Source: Microvirga brassicacearum (GTDB lineage Bacteria > Pseudomonadota > Alphaproteobacteria > Rhizobiales > Beijerinckiaceae). Taken from it: a DNA stretch of 64,000 nucleotides. Shown here one piece after another: positions 45,172-54,312 of the stretch (the stretch's first letter is position 1; every line of letters begins with the position of its first letter). The stretch spans positions 137,237-201,236 of the forward strand of contig NZ_VCMV01000013.1 in the NCBI RefSeq assembly GCF_008757455.1, written 5' to 3'. The translations under genes were made by a program, and so were the position numbers. The notes under the pieces are model-generated. The model was not told where the DNA came from and made no database searches. It saw nothing but the letters and a program-made list of their open reading frames with translations.

Positions 45172-46479
45172 ATGTCCGCCCTCTCCAGTGACCTCTCCGT
45201 CGGAATCGATTTCGGGACAAGCAACACGGTGGTGGCGATCGCCGATTCCAGCGGACGCGTCGAAGCCGTCACCTTCGATCATGGCGGCGCGGCGCTGAAG
45301 GTCTATGTCACGGCGATGTGCTTTTGGGACGAGCGCCACGGGAATGGGCGTCGCACCCATGTGGAAGGCGGGCCATGGGCCATCGAACAGTTTCTCGAGG
45401 GCTTGAACGCACATCGTTTCATCCAATCCTTCAAGACCTTCGCTGCGAGCGCCACATTTCAGGAAACCCGCATCTTCCGCGAGCGCTATCGCTTCGAGGA
45501 CCTTCTCACAGCTTTCCTACGCACACTTGTCCGGCATGGCGGTTCGAAGCTCGATTTTGCGGCGCGCAACGTGGTGGTTGGCCGGCCCGTGCAGTTCGCC
45601 GGGCACAATCCCAACGACGAATTGGCCATGCAGCGGTATCGCGCGGCCTTCTCGAAGCTCGGCGCGGAGGAGGCGAACTATGTCTACGAGCCCGTCGGCG
45701 CAGCATTCTTCTTCGCGCGCCAGCTCGATCACGACGCCACTGTGCTGGTGGCGGATTTCGGTGGCGGGACGAGCGATTTCTCGGTGATGCGGTTTTCGCA
45801 CCAAGGCGGAGTTTTGAAAGCGGAACCGCTCGGGCATTCGGGCATCGGAATAGCGGGAGACGCTTTCGACTACCGCGTTGTCGACCGCGTGGTGTCACCT
45901 CGCCTCGGCAAGGGTGGTTTCTACCGGTCGATGGACAAGATCCTGACGATGCCCAACCACTACTATGCCAATTTCGCACGCTGGAACCAGCTCGCGTTGA
46001 TGAAGGGGAGTGGAGATTTGAAGGAGCTGCGCGAACTGGCGCGCGTTGCCCTCGATCCTGCGCCCTTGGAGAAATTCATCGATATCGTCGAATACGATCT
46101 CGGCTTTGCGCTCTACCGCGCCGTTTCCTCTGCCAAGATGGCCTTGTCGACTGACGAGGAGGCCACCTTCCATTTCAACGGCGAGGGCGTGGATATCCGG
46201 GCGACCATCACGCGCGGTGAATTCGAGGGTTGGATCGCGGATGATGTGGCGCGAATTGCCGCGACGGTCGATGAGGCCCTGGCCGCCGCAGGTGTCGACG
46301 CCGCCGACATCGAACGGGTCTTCCTCACGGGCGGCACCTCCTTCGTTCCCGCCATTCGCCGTCTTTTCGTCAACCGGTTCGGCGAAGAAAAGCTGACATC
46401 CGCCGACCAGTTCGAATCCATCGCCTATGGGCTGGCGCTGATCGGGCAGACGGAAGAGCCCGGCCGATGGGCCGCCTGA
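45172..46479 (+). CDS. Hsp70 family protein, YegD-like chaperone
   Basis: 435 residues, actin-fold ATPase without the DnaK substrate-binding domain. SVGIDFGTSNTVVAIAD is the phosphate-1 loop, VLVADFGGGTSDFSVMRF is phosphate 2 and VFLTGGTSFVPAIRRLF is the adenosine region. E. coli YegD has the same size and layout. The function is poorly defined. The ATG at 45172 follows the family start. It diverges from tex and lies 85 bases ahead of ppc on the same strand. Confidence 0.9.
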   Translation: MSALSSDLSVGIDFGTSNTVVAIADSSGRVEAVTFDHGGAALKVYVTAMCFWDERHGNGRRTHVEGGPWAIEQFLEGLNAHRFIQSFKTFAASATFQETRIFRERYRFEDLLTAFLRTLVRHGGSKLDFAARNVVVGRPVQFAGHNPNDELAMQRYRAAFSKLGAEEANYVYEPVGAAFFFARQLDHDATVLVADFGGGTSDFSVMRFSHQGGVLKAEPLGHSGIGIAGDAFDYRVVDRVVSPRLGKGGFYRSMDKILTMPNHYYANFARWNQLALMKGSGDLKELRELARVALDPAPLEKFIDIVEYDLGFALYRAVSSAKMALSTDEEATFHFNGEGVDIRATITRGEFEGWIADDVARIAATVDEALAAAGVDAADIERVFLTGGTSFVPAIRRLFVNRFGEEKLTSADQFESIAYGLALIGQTEEPGRWAA

Positions 46480-46564
46480 TCGCCAGCATCGTCAAGTTGC
46501 CGCTTGCCGGAAGGTTTGGGAGGGGGTTTATTCGCAGGTGCAGCATTCCAGCGAGGCCTGAACC

Positions 46565-49333
46565 GTGTCGGCAAACCTTCTCGATACTACACCTGCCAAG
46601 GATCTCCCGCTTCGTGATGACATCCGGCTTCTTGGTCGGCTGCTTGGCGATACGATCCGGGAGCAGGAGGGCGAGCCGGTCTACGCAATCGTCGAGCGCA
46701 TCCGCCAGACCTCGATCCGGTTTCACCGCGAGGAAGACGAGACCGCCCAGCGTGAACTCGAGACAACGCTGAACAGCCTTTCGCGCGGGAGAACAAACCA
46801 GATCATCCGCGCCTACAGCTATTTTTCTCACCTCGCGAACCTCGCCGAGGATCAGCATCACGTTCGACGCTCGCGGGCGCATGCGATGGCGCAATCCGGC
46901 CCACGTCCGGGAACACTGGCGAATGCGCTCAAGGCGGCGCAGGACACAGGCGTTCGACAGACGGAGCTCGCGGCTTTCTTCGCATCGGCGCTGGTCTCGC
47001 CGGTTCTGACCGCGCATCCAACGGAAGTGCGGCGCAAGAGCACCATCGACCGCGAGATGGAGGTGTCCCGGATTCTTGCGGTGCGTGACCGGCAGCATCT
47101 TACGCCGGCGGAGGTCGCGGCCAGCGAGGAGGCGTTGCGCGGCGCGATTTTGACGCTCTGGCAGACCAGCATTCTGCGCCGCAATCGGCTCAAGGTGATC
47201 GACGAGGTGATGAACGGGTTGTCGTATTACGACTATACGTTTTTTGAGGAGTTGCCGCGCCTCTACGCCTCGTTGGAAGATCAGTTGACGGCGATGGATC
47301 CGGCCTGGAACACAGTCGAGTTGCCGTCTTTTCTCCGAATGGGCAGCTGGATCGGCGGCGACCGCGATGGAAACCCGTTCGTGACGGCCGAGGCTCTGCG
47401 CCAAGCCTTGCTGCTGCAGAGCCAGCGCGCGCTGGCATTCTATCTCGAGGAAGTGAACCTTCTCGGAGGTGAGCTTTCTCTGGACGGCAATTATGTGGCG
47501 GTGTCGGAACAGGTGCAAGCTCTCGCGGATTCCTCGCCGGATCATTCGCCGCACCGCCAGGACGAGCCCTACCGCCGAGCATTGTCAGGCATCTATGCCC
47601 GCCTCGTGGCGACCACCGAGAAACTGGGTCACGCTGAAATCACCCGCCATGCGGTCGGCGTGGCGCCCGCTTATGAGAATGTCGAGGGTTTGGCCGGGGA
47701 CTTGGCGGTTCTTCATCGCTCGCTCCTCGCGAATGGGTCGGGCTCGCTTGCGCGCGGAAGACTCCGCAAGCTTCGTCGAGCCGTCGATGTGTTCGGCTTC
47801 CATCTCGCAAGCCTGGACCTGCGGCAGAATTCCGATGTGCATGAGCGGGTGATCGATGAACTTCTCGAAAAGGCGCTTCCGGGCACCGGGTATGCGGGCC
47901 TTCCGGAGGACCAGCGCGTGGCGCTGTTGCTGGAGGAACTGCGCACACCGCGGCTCCTGGCGTCGCCCTATATCGAGTACTCGGACGAGACGGCGTCGGA
48001 ACTCGCCATCGCACGAGAGGCTGCGAATGCGCACCGGCTCTATGGTCCGGTCTCGGTTCCAAACTACGTGATCTCCAAGGCGAGCGACCCTTCGGATATC
48101 CTCGAAGTGGCGCTGCTTCTGAAGGAGGCCGGCCTCCTGCGACCGCGGGAAGGCGAGATGAGCGTCAACATCGTTCCGCTCTTCGAGACGATCGACGATC
48201 TGCGCAATGCCGGCGCGGTCATGGATGCATTGTTCTCGCTGCCGGGTTACATGCGATTGCTGCGCAGCCGGGGCCAGGCGCACGAGGTCATGCTGGGTTA
48301 CTCGGACAGCAACAAGGATGGTGGATTTCTCACGTCCGGGTGGGAACTCTACAAGGCTGAGATCGAGTTGATCGAGGTCTTCAAGCGTCACGCTGTCGGG
48401 CTGCGGCTATTTCATGGACGCGGCGGATCCGTGGGACGTGGGGGAGGGCCGAGCTATCAGGCTATTCTGGCGCAACCCGGCGGCGCGGTCCAGGGCGCGA
48501 TCCGTATCACCGAACAGGGTGAGGTTATCGCGGGCAAATACTCCAATCGCGATCTCGGCCGGCGAAATCTGGAAATCCTCGCGGCCGCCACACTCGAAGC
48601 CTCGCTCATGCATTCGGGACAATCGGCTCCGCGCGACGCGTATCTCGCGGCGATGGGGGAGCTATCGGACGCGGCTTTCAAGGCGTACAGGGGGCTCGTT
48701 TACGAAACCGAGGGGTTCGAGCGATATTTCTGGGAATCCACTGTGATCGGTGAGATCGCAAACCTGAATATCGGCAGCAGACCGGCCTCGCGCACCAATT
48801 CCCGCCGCATCGAGGATTTGCGCGCCATTCCCTGGGTGTTCGGCTGGGCGCAATGTCGTTTGATGCTGCCAGGCTGGTACGGCTTCGGCTCTGCGGTGGA
48901 GGCCTGGCTCGCCGCCCATCCTGACGACGGTCTGGCTTTGCTGCAGGAGATGTATCGCGAGTGGCCCTTCTTTCAGTCGCTGATCTCGAACATGGACATG
49001 GTGCTCGCCAAGAGCAATATCGCTATCGCGTCGCAATATGCCAAGCTCGTCGAGGATGTCGCGCTACGGGACGCCATCTTTCCGCGCATCCGACTCGAAT
49101 GGGAAAGCTCCATTGCCAAGCTCCTGGCAATTTCAGAGCAGGACGCGCTGCTCGACGGCAATCCGTTGCTTGCGCGGTCGATCAGGAACAGGTTCCCTTA
49201 TCTTGACCCGCTCAATCATCTTCAGATCGAGTTGCTGAAGCGCCATCGCGCCGGCGATGGTGACAAACGGGTCGTGGAGGGGATTCACCTGTCGATCAAC
49301 GGTATCGCGGCCGGGTTGCGCAACAGCGGATAG
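46565..49333 (+). CDS. ppc: Phosphoenolpyruvate carboxylase
   Basis: 922 residues, full length. It adds bicarbonate to PEP to form oxaloacetate, refilling the TCA cycle. The catalytic His is in [13 protein letters not shown], with [34 protein letters not shown] and the [20 protein letters not shown] loop all intact. It ends in [18 protein letters not shown] sequence, as needed for allosteric and active-site integrity. It starts with GTG at 46565 with GAGG about eight bases upstream. Confidence 0.97.
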   Translation: MSANLLDTTPAKDLPLRDDIRLLGRLLGDTIREQEGEPVYAIVERIRQTSIRFHREEDETAQRELETTLNSLSRGRTNQIIRAYSYFSHLANLAEDQHHVRRSRAHAMAQSGPRPGTLANALKAAQDTGVRQTELAAFFASALVSPVLTAHPTEVRRKSTIDREMEVSRILAVRDRQHLTPAEVAASEEALRGAILTLWQTSILRRNRLKVIDEVMNGLSYYDYTFFEELPRLYASLEDQLTAMDPAWNTVELPSFLRMGSWIGGDRDGNPFVTAEALRQALLLQSQRALAFYLEEVNLLGGELSLDGNYVAVSEQVQALADSSPDHSPHRQDEPYRRALSGIYARLVATTEKLGHAEITRHAVGVAPAYENVEGLAGDLAVLHRSLLANGSGSLARGRLRKLRRAVDVFGFHLASLDLRQNSDVHERVIDELLEKALPGTGYAGLPEDQRVALLLEELRTPRLLASPYIEYSDETASELAIAREAANAHRLYGPVSVPNYVISKASDPSDILEVALLLKEAGLLRPREGEMSVNIVPLFETIDDLRNAGAVMDALFSLPGYMRLLRSRGQAHEVMLGYSDSNKDGGFLTSGWELYKAEIELIEVFKRHAVGLRLFHGRGGSVGRGGGPSYQAILAQPGGAVQGAIRITEQGEVIAGKYSNRDLGRRNLEILAAATLEASLMHSGQSAPRDAYLAAMGELSDAAFKAYRGLVYETEGFERYFWESTVIGEIANLNIGSRPASRTNSRRIEDLRAIPWVFGWAQCRLMLPGWYGFGSAVEAWLAAHPDDGLALLQEMYREWPFFQSLISNMDMVLAKSNIAIASQYAKLVEDVALRDAIFPRIRLEWESSIAKLLAISEQDALLDGNPLLARSIRNRFPYLDPLNHLQIELLKRHRAGDGDKRVVEGIHLSINGIAAGLRNSG

Positions 49334-49350
49334 CGTGCGACGGCGCGACG

Positions 49351-49376
49351 GGAACTCAATCCGCAGCCGGTTTGTT
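49351..49376 (+). promoter_or_regulatory. Candidate EcfG-type promoter before small basic protein gene
   Basis: GGAAC at 49351-49355 and TGTT at 49373-49376 are separated by 17 bases, close to the general-stress consensus GGAAC-N16/17-CGTT. It is 60 bases before the ATG at 49436. Tentative; one mismatch. Confidence 0.3.
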
Positions 49377-49435
49377 GGTTGTCGGCAAAGGCTTCGCAGT
49401 GGCGACGCCCACCGCGACACACAGGAGAGCCGAGA

Positions 49436-49744
49436 ATGCCCCGTGGAGACAAATCAAGCTATACGGACAAGCAGAAACGCAAGGCCGAGCACATCGAGGA
49501 ATCCTATGAGAGCCGCGGCGTGCCCGAGAAGGTTGCGGAAAGTCGCGCCTGGGCCACGGTCAACAAGGAGACCGGAGGCGGGAACAAGAGCGGCTCCGGT
49601 CGCGGCAAAAAAGACACCAACGTGTCCTCCGCGAAGGGCGGGCGCATAGGTGGCGCAGCCTCGGCAGCAAGGCCGGCAGCTGCGCGATCGGCATCGGCCA
49701 AAAAAGCGGCGGCGACCCGAAAGCGCAACGCCGCCAAGTCCTGA
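49436..49744 (+). CDS. Small basic protein of the 'plasmid stabilization protein'-like family
   Basis: 102 residues. The conserved part (1-55) reads MPRGDKSSYTDKQKRKAEHI, then EESYESRGVPEKVAESRAWATVNKETGG. A Gly/Ser/Lys linker and an alanine-lysine tail like that of histone H1 (AARSASAKKAAATRKRNAAK) follow. Databases often name such proteins plasmid stabilization or Rho-like, but no function is firmly known. The tail suggests DNA or RNA binding. The ATG at 49436 has AGGAG eight bases upstream. A stress-type promoter may precede it. Confidence 0.82.
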   Translation: MPRGDKSSYTDKQKRKAEHIEESYESRGVPEKVAESRAWATVNKETGGGNKSGSGRGKKDTNVSSAKGGRIGGAASAARPAAARSASAKKAAATRKRNAAKS

Positions 49745-49835
49745 CGATGTCGGCATAGCCGCAACTCATGTTTCCTTGTGCAGCCTGTTGACCGCGTGAT
49801 ATGCGAAGTCAGGAAACGCAGAGGAGCCTCGGGGC

Positions 49836-50612
49836 ATGGATACGGGTTTGACGGGCAAGCGAGCACTTGTCCTTGGCGCCAGCAAGGGACTGGGTTTCGG
49901 GATCGCACAGGGCTTGGCCGATGAAGGCGTGCGCGTCGCGATCGCGAGCCGCACCATGGACGGCTCGAAGGCCGCCGCCGAAAAAATCGGCAAGGGCGTG
50001 TTGCCGTTCATCTGCGACACCGGCAAGGCCGATCAGGTGGATGCTCTGGTGCGCGATGTCACGGCGGCTCTCGGCGGCGTCGACATTCTCATTCTGAACA
50101 GCGGCGGCCCACCTCCCGGAAAAGCCCAAGGCGTCTCGTCCGATCAGTGGCGCAACTCTTTTGAGGCGATGTTCGTCAATCTGGTGCGCATTGCCGATCA
50201 AATGCTGCCCGGCATGATCGAGCGCAAATTCGGCCGCATCATCTCGGTGATTTCATCGGGCGTCATCCAACCGATTCCGAACCTTGCCATCTCGAATGCC
50301 ATCAGGCCGGCGCTTGTCGGCTGGGGCAAGACCCTGGCGGCCGAGGTGGCCTCATCCGGCGTGACCGTCAATGCCATCGCGCCGGGCCGGATCGCGACCG
50401 ACCGGCTCAAGCAGCTCGACGCCGCCAATGCGGAGCGGACCGGCCGTTCCATCGAGGACGTGGCGACCGCCGCGCGCGGCGGCATTCCGGCCGGCCGCTA
50501 TGGCGAAATTGAAGAATTCGGCGCCGCGGCTGTTTTCCTCGCGAGCGAGAAGGCATCCTTCATGACCGGCTCAATCCTGCGCGTTGATGGCGGTCAGATT
50601 TCGGCGACCTGA
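49836..50612 (+). CDS. SDR family oxidoreductase lacking the usual Tyr-x3-Lys
   Basis: 258 residues, Rossmann fold. The nucleotide-binding GASKGLGFGIA is at about residue 13-23 and LNSGGPPPG stands for the NNAG motif. The catalytic stretch reads LAISNAIRPALVGWGKTLA, where classical enzymes have YxxSK, so Tyr and Lys are replaced by Ser/Ile and Arg. The end GRIATDRLKQLD and VDGGQISAT is SDR-like. A subfamily with this NSGGPPPG/SN..R pattern exists in Rhizobiales, so the change is ancestral, not decay. The reaction is unknown. Confidence 0.88.
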   Translation: MDTGLTGKRALVLGASKGLGFGIAQGLADEGVRVAIASRTMDGSKAAAEKIGKGVLPFICDTGKADQVDALVRDVTAALGGVDILILNSGGPPPGKAQGVSSDQWRNSFEAMFVNLVRIADQMLPGMIERKFGRIISVISSGVIQPIPNLAISNAIRPALVGWGKTLAAEVASSGVTVNAIAPGRIATDRLKQLDAANAERTGRSIEDVATAARGGIPAGRYGEIEEFGAAAVFLASEKASFMTGSILRVDGGQISAT

Positions 50613-50620
50613 GTTGCCAG

Positions 50621-50654
50621 GCCAGCTGTCGGCAGAGAGATGCCGACAGCTGGC
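50621..50654. terminator. Perfect 14-bp inverted repeat between convergent genes
   Basis: 50621-50634 pairs with 50641-50654 without mismatch, with a six-base loop (GAGAGA). It sits in the 77-base gap between the SDR stop and the LOG-family stop. It has no long T-run on either strand, so it may act as a bidirectional terminator or mRNA end protector. Confidence 0.7.
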
Positions 50655-50689
50655 AGCGCAAAATGCGGGCCGCGAACGCGCGAGCCGTC

Positions 50690-51454
50690 CTACGGCAACC
50701 GCGTCAGCACGCCACCCGCGACCAGCTTTTCCCAGACTTCTTCGGCGCTCTCGGCGAACTGCATGATATCGCGCTCGGCCGCCGTGATCATGCCGTTTTC
50801 GATCAAGGCGTCGAAGTTGATGACGCTTTCCCAATAGGCCCGGTCGAGAAGAACGATCGGCAAGGGCGGCGCTTTCCCGGTGATGCGAAGATTGAGGATT
50901 TCGAACAGTTCGTCGAACGTACCGAACCCGCCCGGCAGCACCACGAGCGCGTTGGCACGCATGGCCAGATGCATCTTGCGCATGGCGAAGTAGTGAAAGC
51001 GGAACGTCAGTTCGGGAGTCGAATAGGCGTTGGGCTCCTGCTCCCGCGGAAGCGTGATGTTGAAGCCGATGGACGGGGCCCCGATATCGGCGGCGCCACG
51101 ATTGGCGGCTTCCATCAACCCCGGTCCTCCGCCGGTGGCGATCACGTTGTCCCTGACGCCCTCTCTCGCCCTTAGCGAACCGCCGCGTTCCGATGCGATG
51201 CGGCCAAAGGCTCGTGCCTCGTCATACCAGAAAGCGTGACGACCCACTCCATCTTCGCGAATCCGCGCACTGCCGAAAACCACGATCGTGGATCGAACGC
51301 CCCAGATCCTCAGGCTTTCCTCGGCCTTGGCGTATTCGAGCTGAAAGCGGAGGCCGCGCATGGAATCGCCCAGGAGAAAATCTTGGTCGAGCGCCGGAAG
51401 GCGGAACGACGGAGAGCTCATTTGCGCGGCGTTGGGTTTCTTTCCATCGCTCAT
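50690..51454 (-). CDS. LOG family protein (TIGR00730-type Rossmann fold)
   Basis: 254 residues. The phosphoribohydrolase motif PGGFGTFDELFE and the earlier VIATGGGPGLMEAANRGA are both intact. LOG enzymes release cytokinin-like bases from nucleoside monophosphates; bacterial members often hydrolyse AMP. This is the longer form with an N-terminal extension of about 60 residues. The ATG at 51454 lies 23 bases after the dehydratase stop, so it is the third gene of the ridA-dehydratase-LOG unit. Confidence 0.88.
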   Translation of the reverse strand: MSDGKKPNAAQMSSPSFRLPALDQDFLLGDSMRGLRFQLEYAKAEESLRIWGVRSTIVVFGSARIREDGVGRHAFWYDEARAFGRIASERGGSLRAREGVRDNVIATGGGPGLMEAANRGAADIGAPSIGFNITLPREQEPNAYSTPELTFRFHYFAMRKMHLAMRANALVVLPGGFGTFDELFEILNLRITGKAPPLPIVLLDRAYWESVINFDALIENGMITAAERDIMQFAESAEEVWEKLVAGGVLTRLP

Positions 51455-51477
51455 AGCATCCTCGAATTCAGGAATCC

Positions 51478-52446
51478 TCAGAGGGCGAATTGGCGCCGCC
51501 ACGTGGCAATATCATCGAGTGCCACGTTCGAGCCACACAGCACAAGGCCGATGACGGCGTCCTTCGGCAGGGTCTGCACGATGCTTTCCGCGGCTGTCAG
51601 CACGCAGGCTGCGGCGGGTTCGCAAAGGATCTTCTCGGTCTGTAGAAGCCACAGGAGATCATCGACCACCGGCTTGTCCTCCACGAGGATCACCCGCTCG
51701 AGGAAAGTTTTCGCGGCCGATAACGTCCGATTCGTGACGAAGGGCGCACCCAGGGTCCGGGCGATGGAGGTCGCGCGGATTGTCACAGGCGCGTCGGCTT
51801 TCAATGCCTCGGTCATCGTCTGCGCGCCCGTCGTCTCGACGCCATAGACCGCAAGCGCAGAACGCTTAGCTTTCAGCGCCGCCGCACTCCCAGCGATGAA
51901 CCCGCCGCCGCCGATCGACATGAACACATGGGTGAGATCGGGGAAATCCTCGATGAATTCGAGCCCCACGGTGCCATGCCCCGCAATGATGGCCGGATCG
52001 TCATAGGGGTGGACGAACAGCATTCCGGCCCGGCCATAGGCCTCGGCCTTGGAAAAGGCTTCCGCCGCATCCTCGCAGAGTTCGACACGTCCGCCGTATT
52101 TTTCCGTCAGGTCGATATTAAAGCGCGGCGTGATCTTCGGCATGAGCACGAGCGCGTCGATTCCCAAAGTCCCCGCAACCTTTGCCAGCGCAATCGCGTG
52201 ATTGCCTCCTGATACGGTCACCAGACCGGCAGCGCGCTCCGCCTCGGAGAGGCTCAAAACCTTGTTGAAGACTCCGCGCACCTTGAACGAGCCGGCGATC
52301 TGCAGAGCCTCCAGCTTGAGAACAGTGCGGCGACCAAGCCGTGTGGACACGTCGGCGCTCTCGAAAGCCGGCGTTCGGCGAACGAGGCCGGAGACGCGTT
52401 GTCTCGCGGCTTCGATATCGGAGAGGGATACGTCGAACGGTTTCAT
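51478..52446 (-). CDS. Threonine/serine dehydratase (PLP fold type II)
   Basis: 322 residues. The PLP lysine is in IAGSFKVRGVFNK. TVSGGNHAIALA binds the substrate carboxylate, SIGGGGFIAG is the phosphate cup, and VLCGSNVALDDI ends the domain. It lacks the regulatory ACT domain of biosynthetic IlvA, so it is a short catabolic or racemase-like type. It makes 2-oxobutanoate or pyruvate with ammonia by way of reactive enamine intermediates. It follows ridA by 33 bases, which fits enamine disposal. Confidence 0.9.
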   Translation of the reverse strand: MKPFDVSLSDIEAARQRVSGLVRRTPAFESADVSTRLGRRTVLKLEALQIAGSFKVRGVFNKVLSLSEAERAAGLVTVSGGNHAIALAKVAGTLGIDALVLMPKITPRFNIDLTEKYGGRVELCEDAAEAFSKAEAYGRAGMLFVHPYDDPAIIAGHGTVGLEFIEDFPDLTHVFMSIGGGGFIAGSAAALKAKRSALAVYGVETTGAQTMTEALKADAPVTIRATSIARTLGAPFVTNRTLSAAKTFLERVILVEDKPVVDDLLWLLQTEKILCEPAAACVLTAAESIVQTLPKDAVIGLVLCGSNVALDDIATWRRQFAL

Positions 52447-52479
52447 GAAAGGTCCTTGAACGGCTTGGGGTGCAAGAGG

Positions 52480-52860
52480 TCAGGCGAGAGCGATGCATTC
52501 GATCTCGATGAGCATACCCTTCGGGAGCCGGCTGATCCCCACCGTCGAGCGTGCGGGAAACGGCGCGCTGAAGTGGCGTGCGTACACATCGTTCATCGCC
52601 TCGAAGTCATCGAGGTTGGTCAGGAACACGGTGGTCTTGACCACCTTGTCCATCGACGATCCGGCTTCCCGCAGGATCGCCGCCATATGGGCCAACACCG
52701 TCTCGGTCTGTTGGGCCGCGTCATTTTCGCCAACGAGGACGCCCTTATCGTCGAGCGGAAGTTGTCCCGCAACGAACAAGAGGCCGCCGGCTCTGACAGC
52801 CTGCGAATAGGGGCCGAGAGGTTTGGGTGCGTCAGGGCTGAGAATGGTGTCGCGGATCAT
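52480..52860 (-). CDS. RidA family enamine/imine deaminase
   Basis: 126 residues. PLGPYSQAVRAGGLLFVAGQLP opens the fold, the active-site Arg is in PARSTVGISRLPKG and the Glu in IEIECIALA. It hydrolyses 2-aminoacrylate and related enamines released by PLP dehydratases. The next gene encodes such a dehydratase, so substrate supply is local. The ATG at 52860 is divergent from the ArgE-like gene. Confidence 0.93.
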   Translation of the reverse strand: MIRDTILSPDAPKPLGPYSQAVRAGGLLFVAGQLPLDDKGVLVGENDAAQQTETVLAHMAAILREAGSSMDKVVKTTVFLTNLDDFEAMNDVYARHFSAPFPARSTVGISRLPKGMLIEIECIALA

Positions 52861-53004
52861 GGGCTGAGTTCGGTGGCAGGGCGCGGATCATGAGCCGCTC
52901 GCGGCGCAAAGGTCAATCGTCACCGTCGCATCCATGCGAATGCACCTTGACCGGAGACCACATACGGTCGGATGTTGCTCCCGCCCTCAAGGAGCTGTTT
53001 GCCG

Positions 53005-54159
53005 ATGCCGCTGTCTCCCCGCGAAATGCTCGCGCGCCTGATTGCCTTCCCGAGTGTTTCGACATCCAGCAATCTCGACCTCATTCATTTTTGTCGCGAA
53101 TGGCTGAAAAGCCACGGGGTGGAAAGCAACCTCATCTTCAGTCCTGAAGGAGACAAGGCCAATCTCTACGCGACGGTCGGCCCAAGCGTGGAAGGGGGCG
53201 TTGTCCTATCCGGGCACACGGATGTGGTGCCGGTCGAAGGCCAGGTCTGGACGAGCGATCCCTGGACGCTGACCGAACGCGACGGCCGGCTCTATGGACG
53301 CGGCACGACCGACATGAAAGGTTTCGACGCCCTTGTCCTCGCGCTCGTGCCCGACATGCTCGAGGCACGCCTGAAGCGACCCATTCACATTGCGCTGTCC
53401 TATGATGAGGAACTCGCCTGTCGCGGGGCGCCTTCCATGGTGCGCGCGATGGTGGATCGTATTCCGGCGCCTTCAGCGGTCATTGTCGGTGAACCGACGC
53501 GACACGCCGTCGTCACCGGTCACAAAGCGTCGGTGCAATTGCGGACCTGTCTTACCGGCCACGCCGTCCATTCGAGCCGGATCGATCAGGGTGTCAGCGC
53601 CGTCATGACGGGCGCCCGTCTGATCGTCTGGTTGGAAGACATCATGAACCGCAACCGTGCGGGACTGGATTCCTCCAACCCGTTCGAGCCGCCCTACACG
53701 ACTTTACATTGCGGCGTGATGGAGGGAGGAACGGCTGCCAACATTGTTGCATCCTCCGCCTGGTTCTACACGGATATCCGCGCCATTCCGACGGAGGATC
53801 CGACCGAATACCTCGCCCGCTACAAAGCCCATATCGCCGAGGAGGTCGTGCCGGGCATGCGCATGGTGGCGCCCGAAACGGGCGTCGAGGTCGAACTGGT
53901 GTCCCACGTTCCTGGTCTGCGGCCGGAACAGGATGGCTCTGCCGAGCGGATGATGCGCCGGTTGACGGGCGACAACGGCAACCATGTGGTTTCCTATGGC
54001 ACCGAGGCAGGGCTCTTTCAGCAAGCCGGATGGTCGACGGTCGTCTGCGGACCCGGCGATATCGCCCAGGCCCACCAGCCGGACGAATACATCGAGGTAA
54101 GCGAATTCGAGGCTGGCGAGCGCCTGCTTCGTCGAGTGATCGCCGAACTCGCCAGCTGA
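53005..54159 (+). CDS. argE: Acetylornithine deacetylase-like M20 peptidase
   Basis: 384 residues. The metal sites are VLSGHTDVVPVEG (His, Asp), GRGTTDMKGFDA (bridging Asp), YDEELACRGA (catalytic and metal Glu) and VGEPTRH. The lid domain includes HAVHSSRIDQGVSAV. ArgE removes acetate from N2-acetylornithine in arginine synthesis; M20 relatives act on other N-acyl amino acids. The ATG at 53005 has AGGAG ten bases upstream. It precedes the peptide importer by 153 bases on the same strand, so a role with imported compounds is possible. Confidence 0.85.
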   Translation: MPLSPREMLARLIAFPSVSTSSNLDLIHFCREWLKSHGVESNLIFSPEGDKANLYATVGPSVEGGVVLSGHTDVVPVEGQVWTSDPWTLTERDGRLYGRGTTDMKGFDALVLALVPDMLEARLKRPIHIALSYDEELACRGAPSMVRAMVDRIPAPSAVIVGEPTRHAVVTGHKASVQLRTCLTGHAVHSSRIDQGVSAVMTGARLIVWLEDIMNRNRAGLDSSNPFEPPYTTLHCGVMEGGTAANIVASSAWFYTDIRAIPTEDPTEYLARYKAHIAEEVVPGMRMVAPETGVEVELVSHVPGLRPEQDGSAERMMRRLTGDNGNHVVSYGTEAGLFQQAGWSTVVCGPGDIAQAHQPDEYIEVSEFEAGERLLRRVIAELAS

Positions 54160-54312
54160 TCGGCGAGTGTTCGCCTTTAGATGGGGCTAGACCGTGGACC
54201 TATTACCTGTCTAACCTCCAGCGCTATCGGAGGAACAACCGCCACGATGCGGGACCTGCGAGAAAAAAGACTTCGCGCATCGACGCGGGCTTCCAGAGGA
54301 GAACGACAACAA

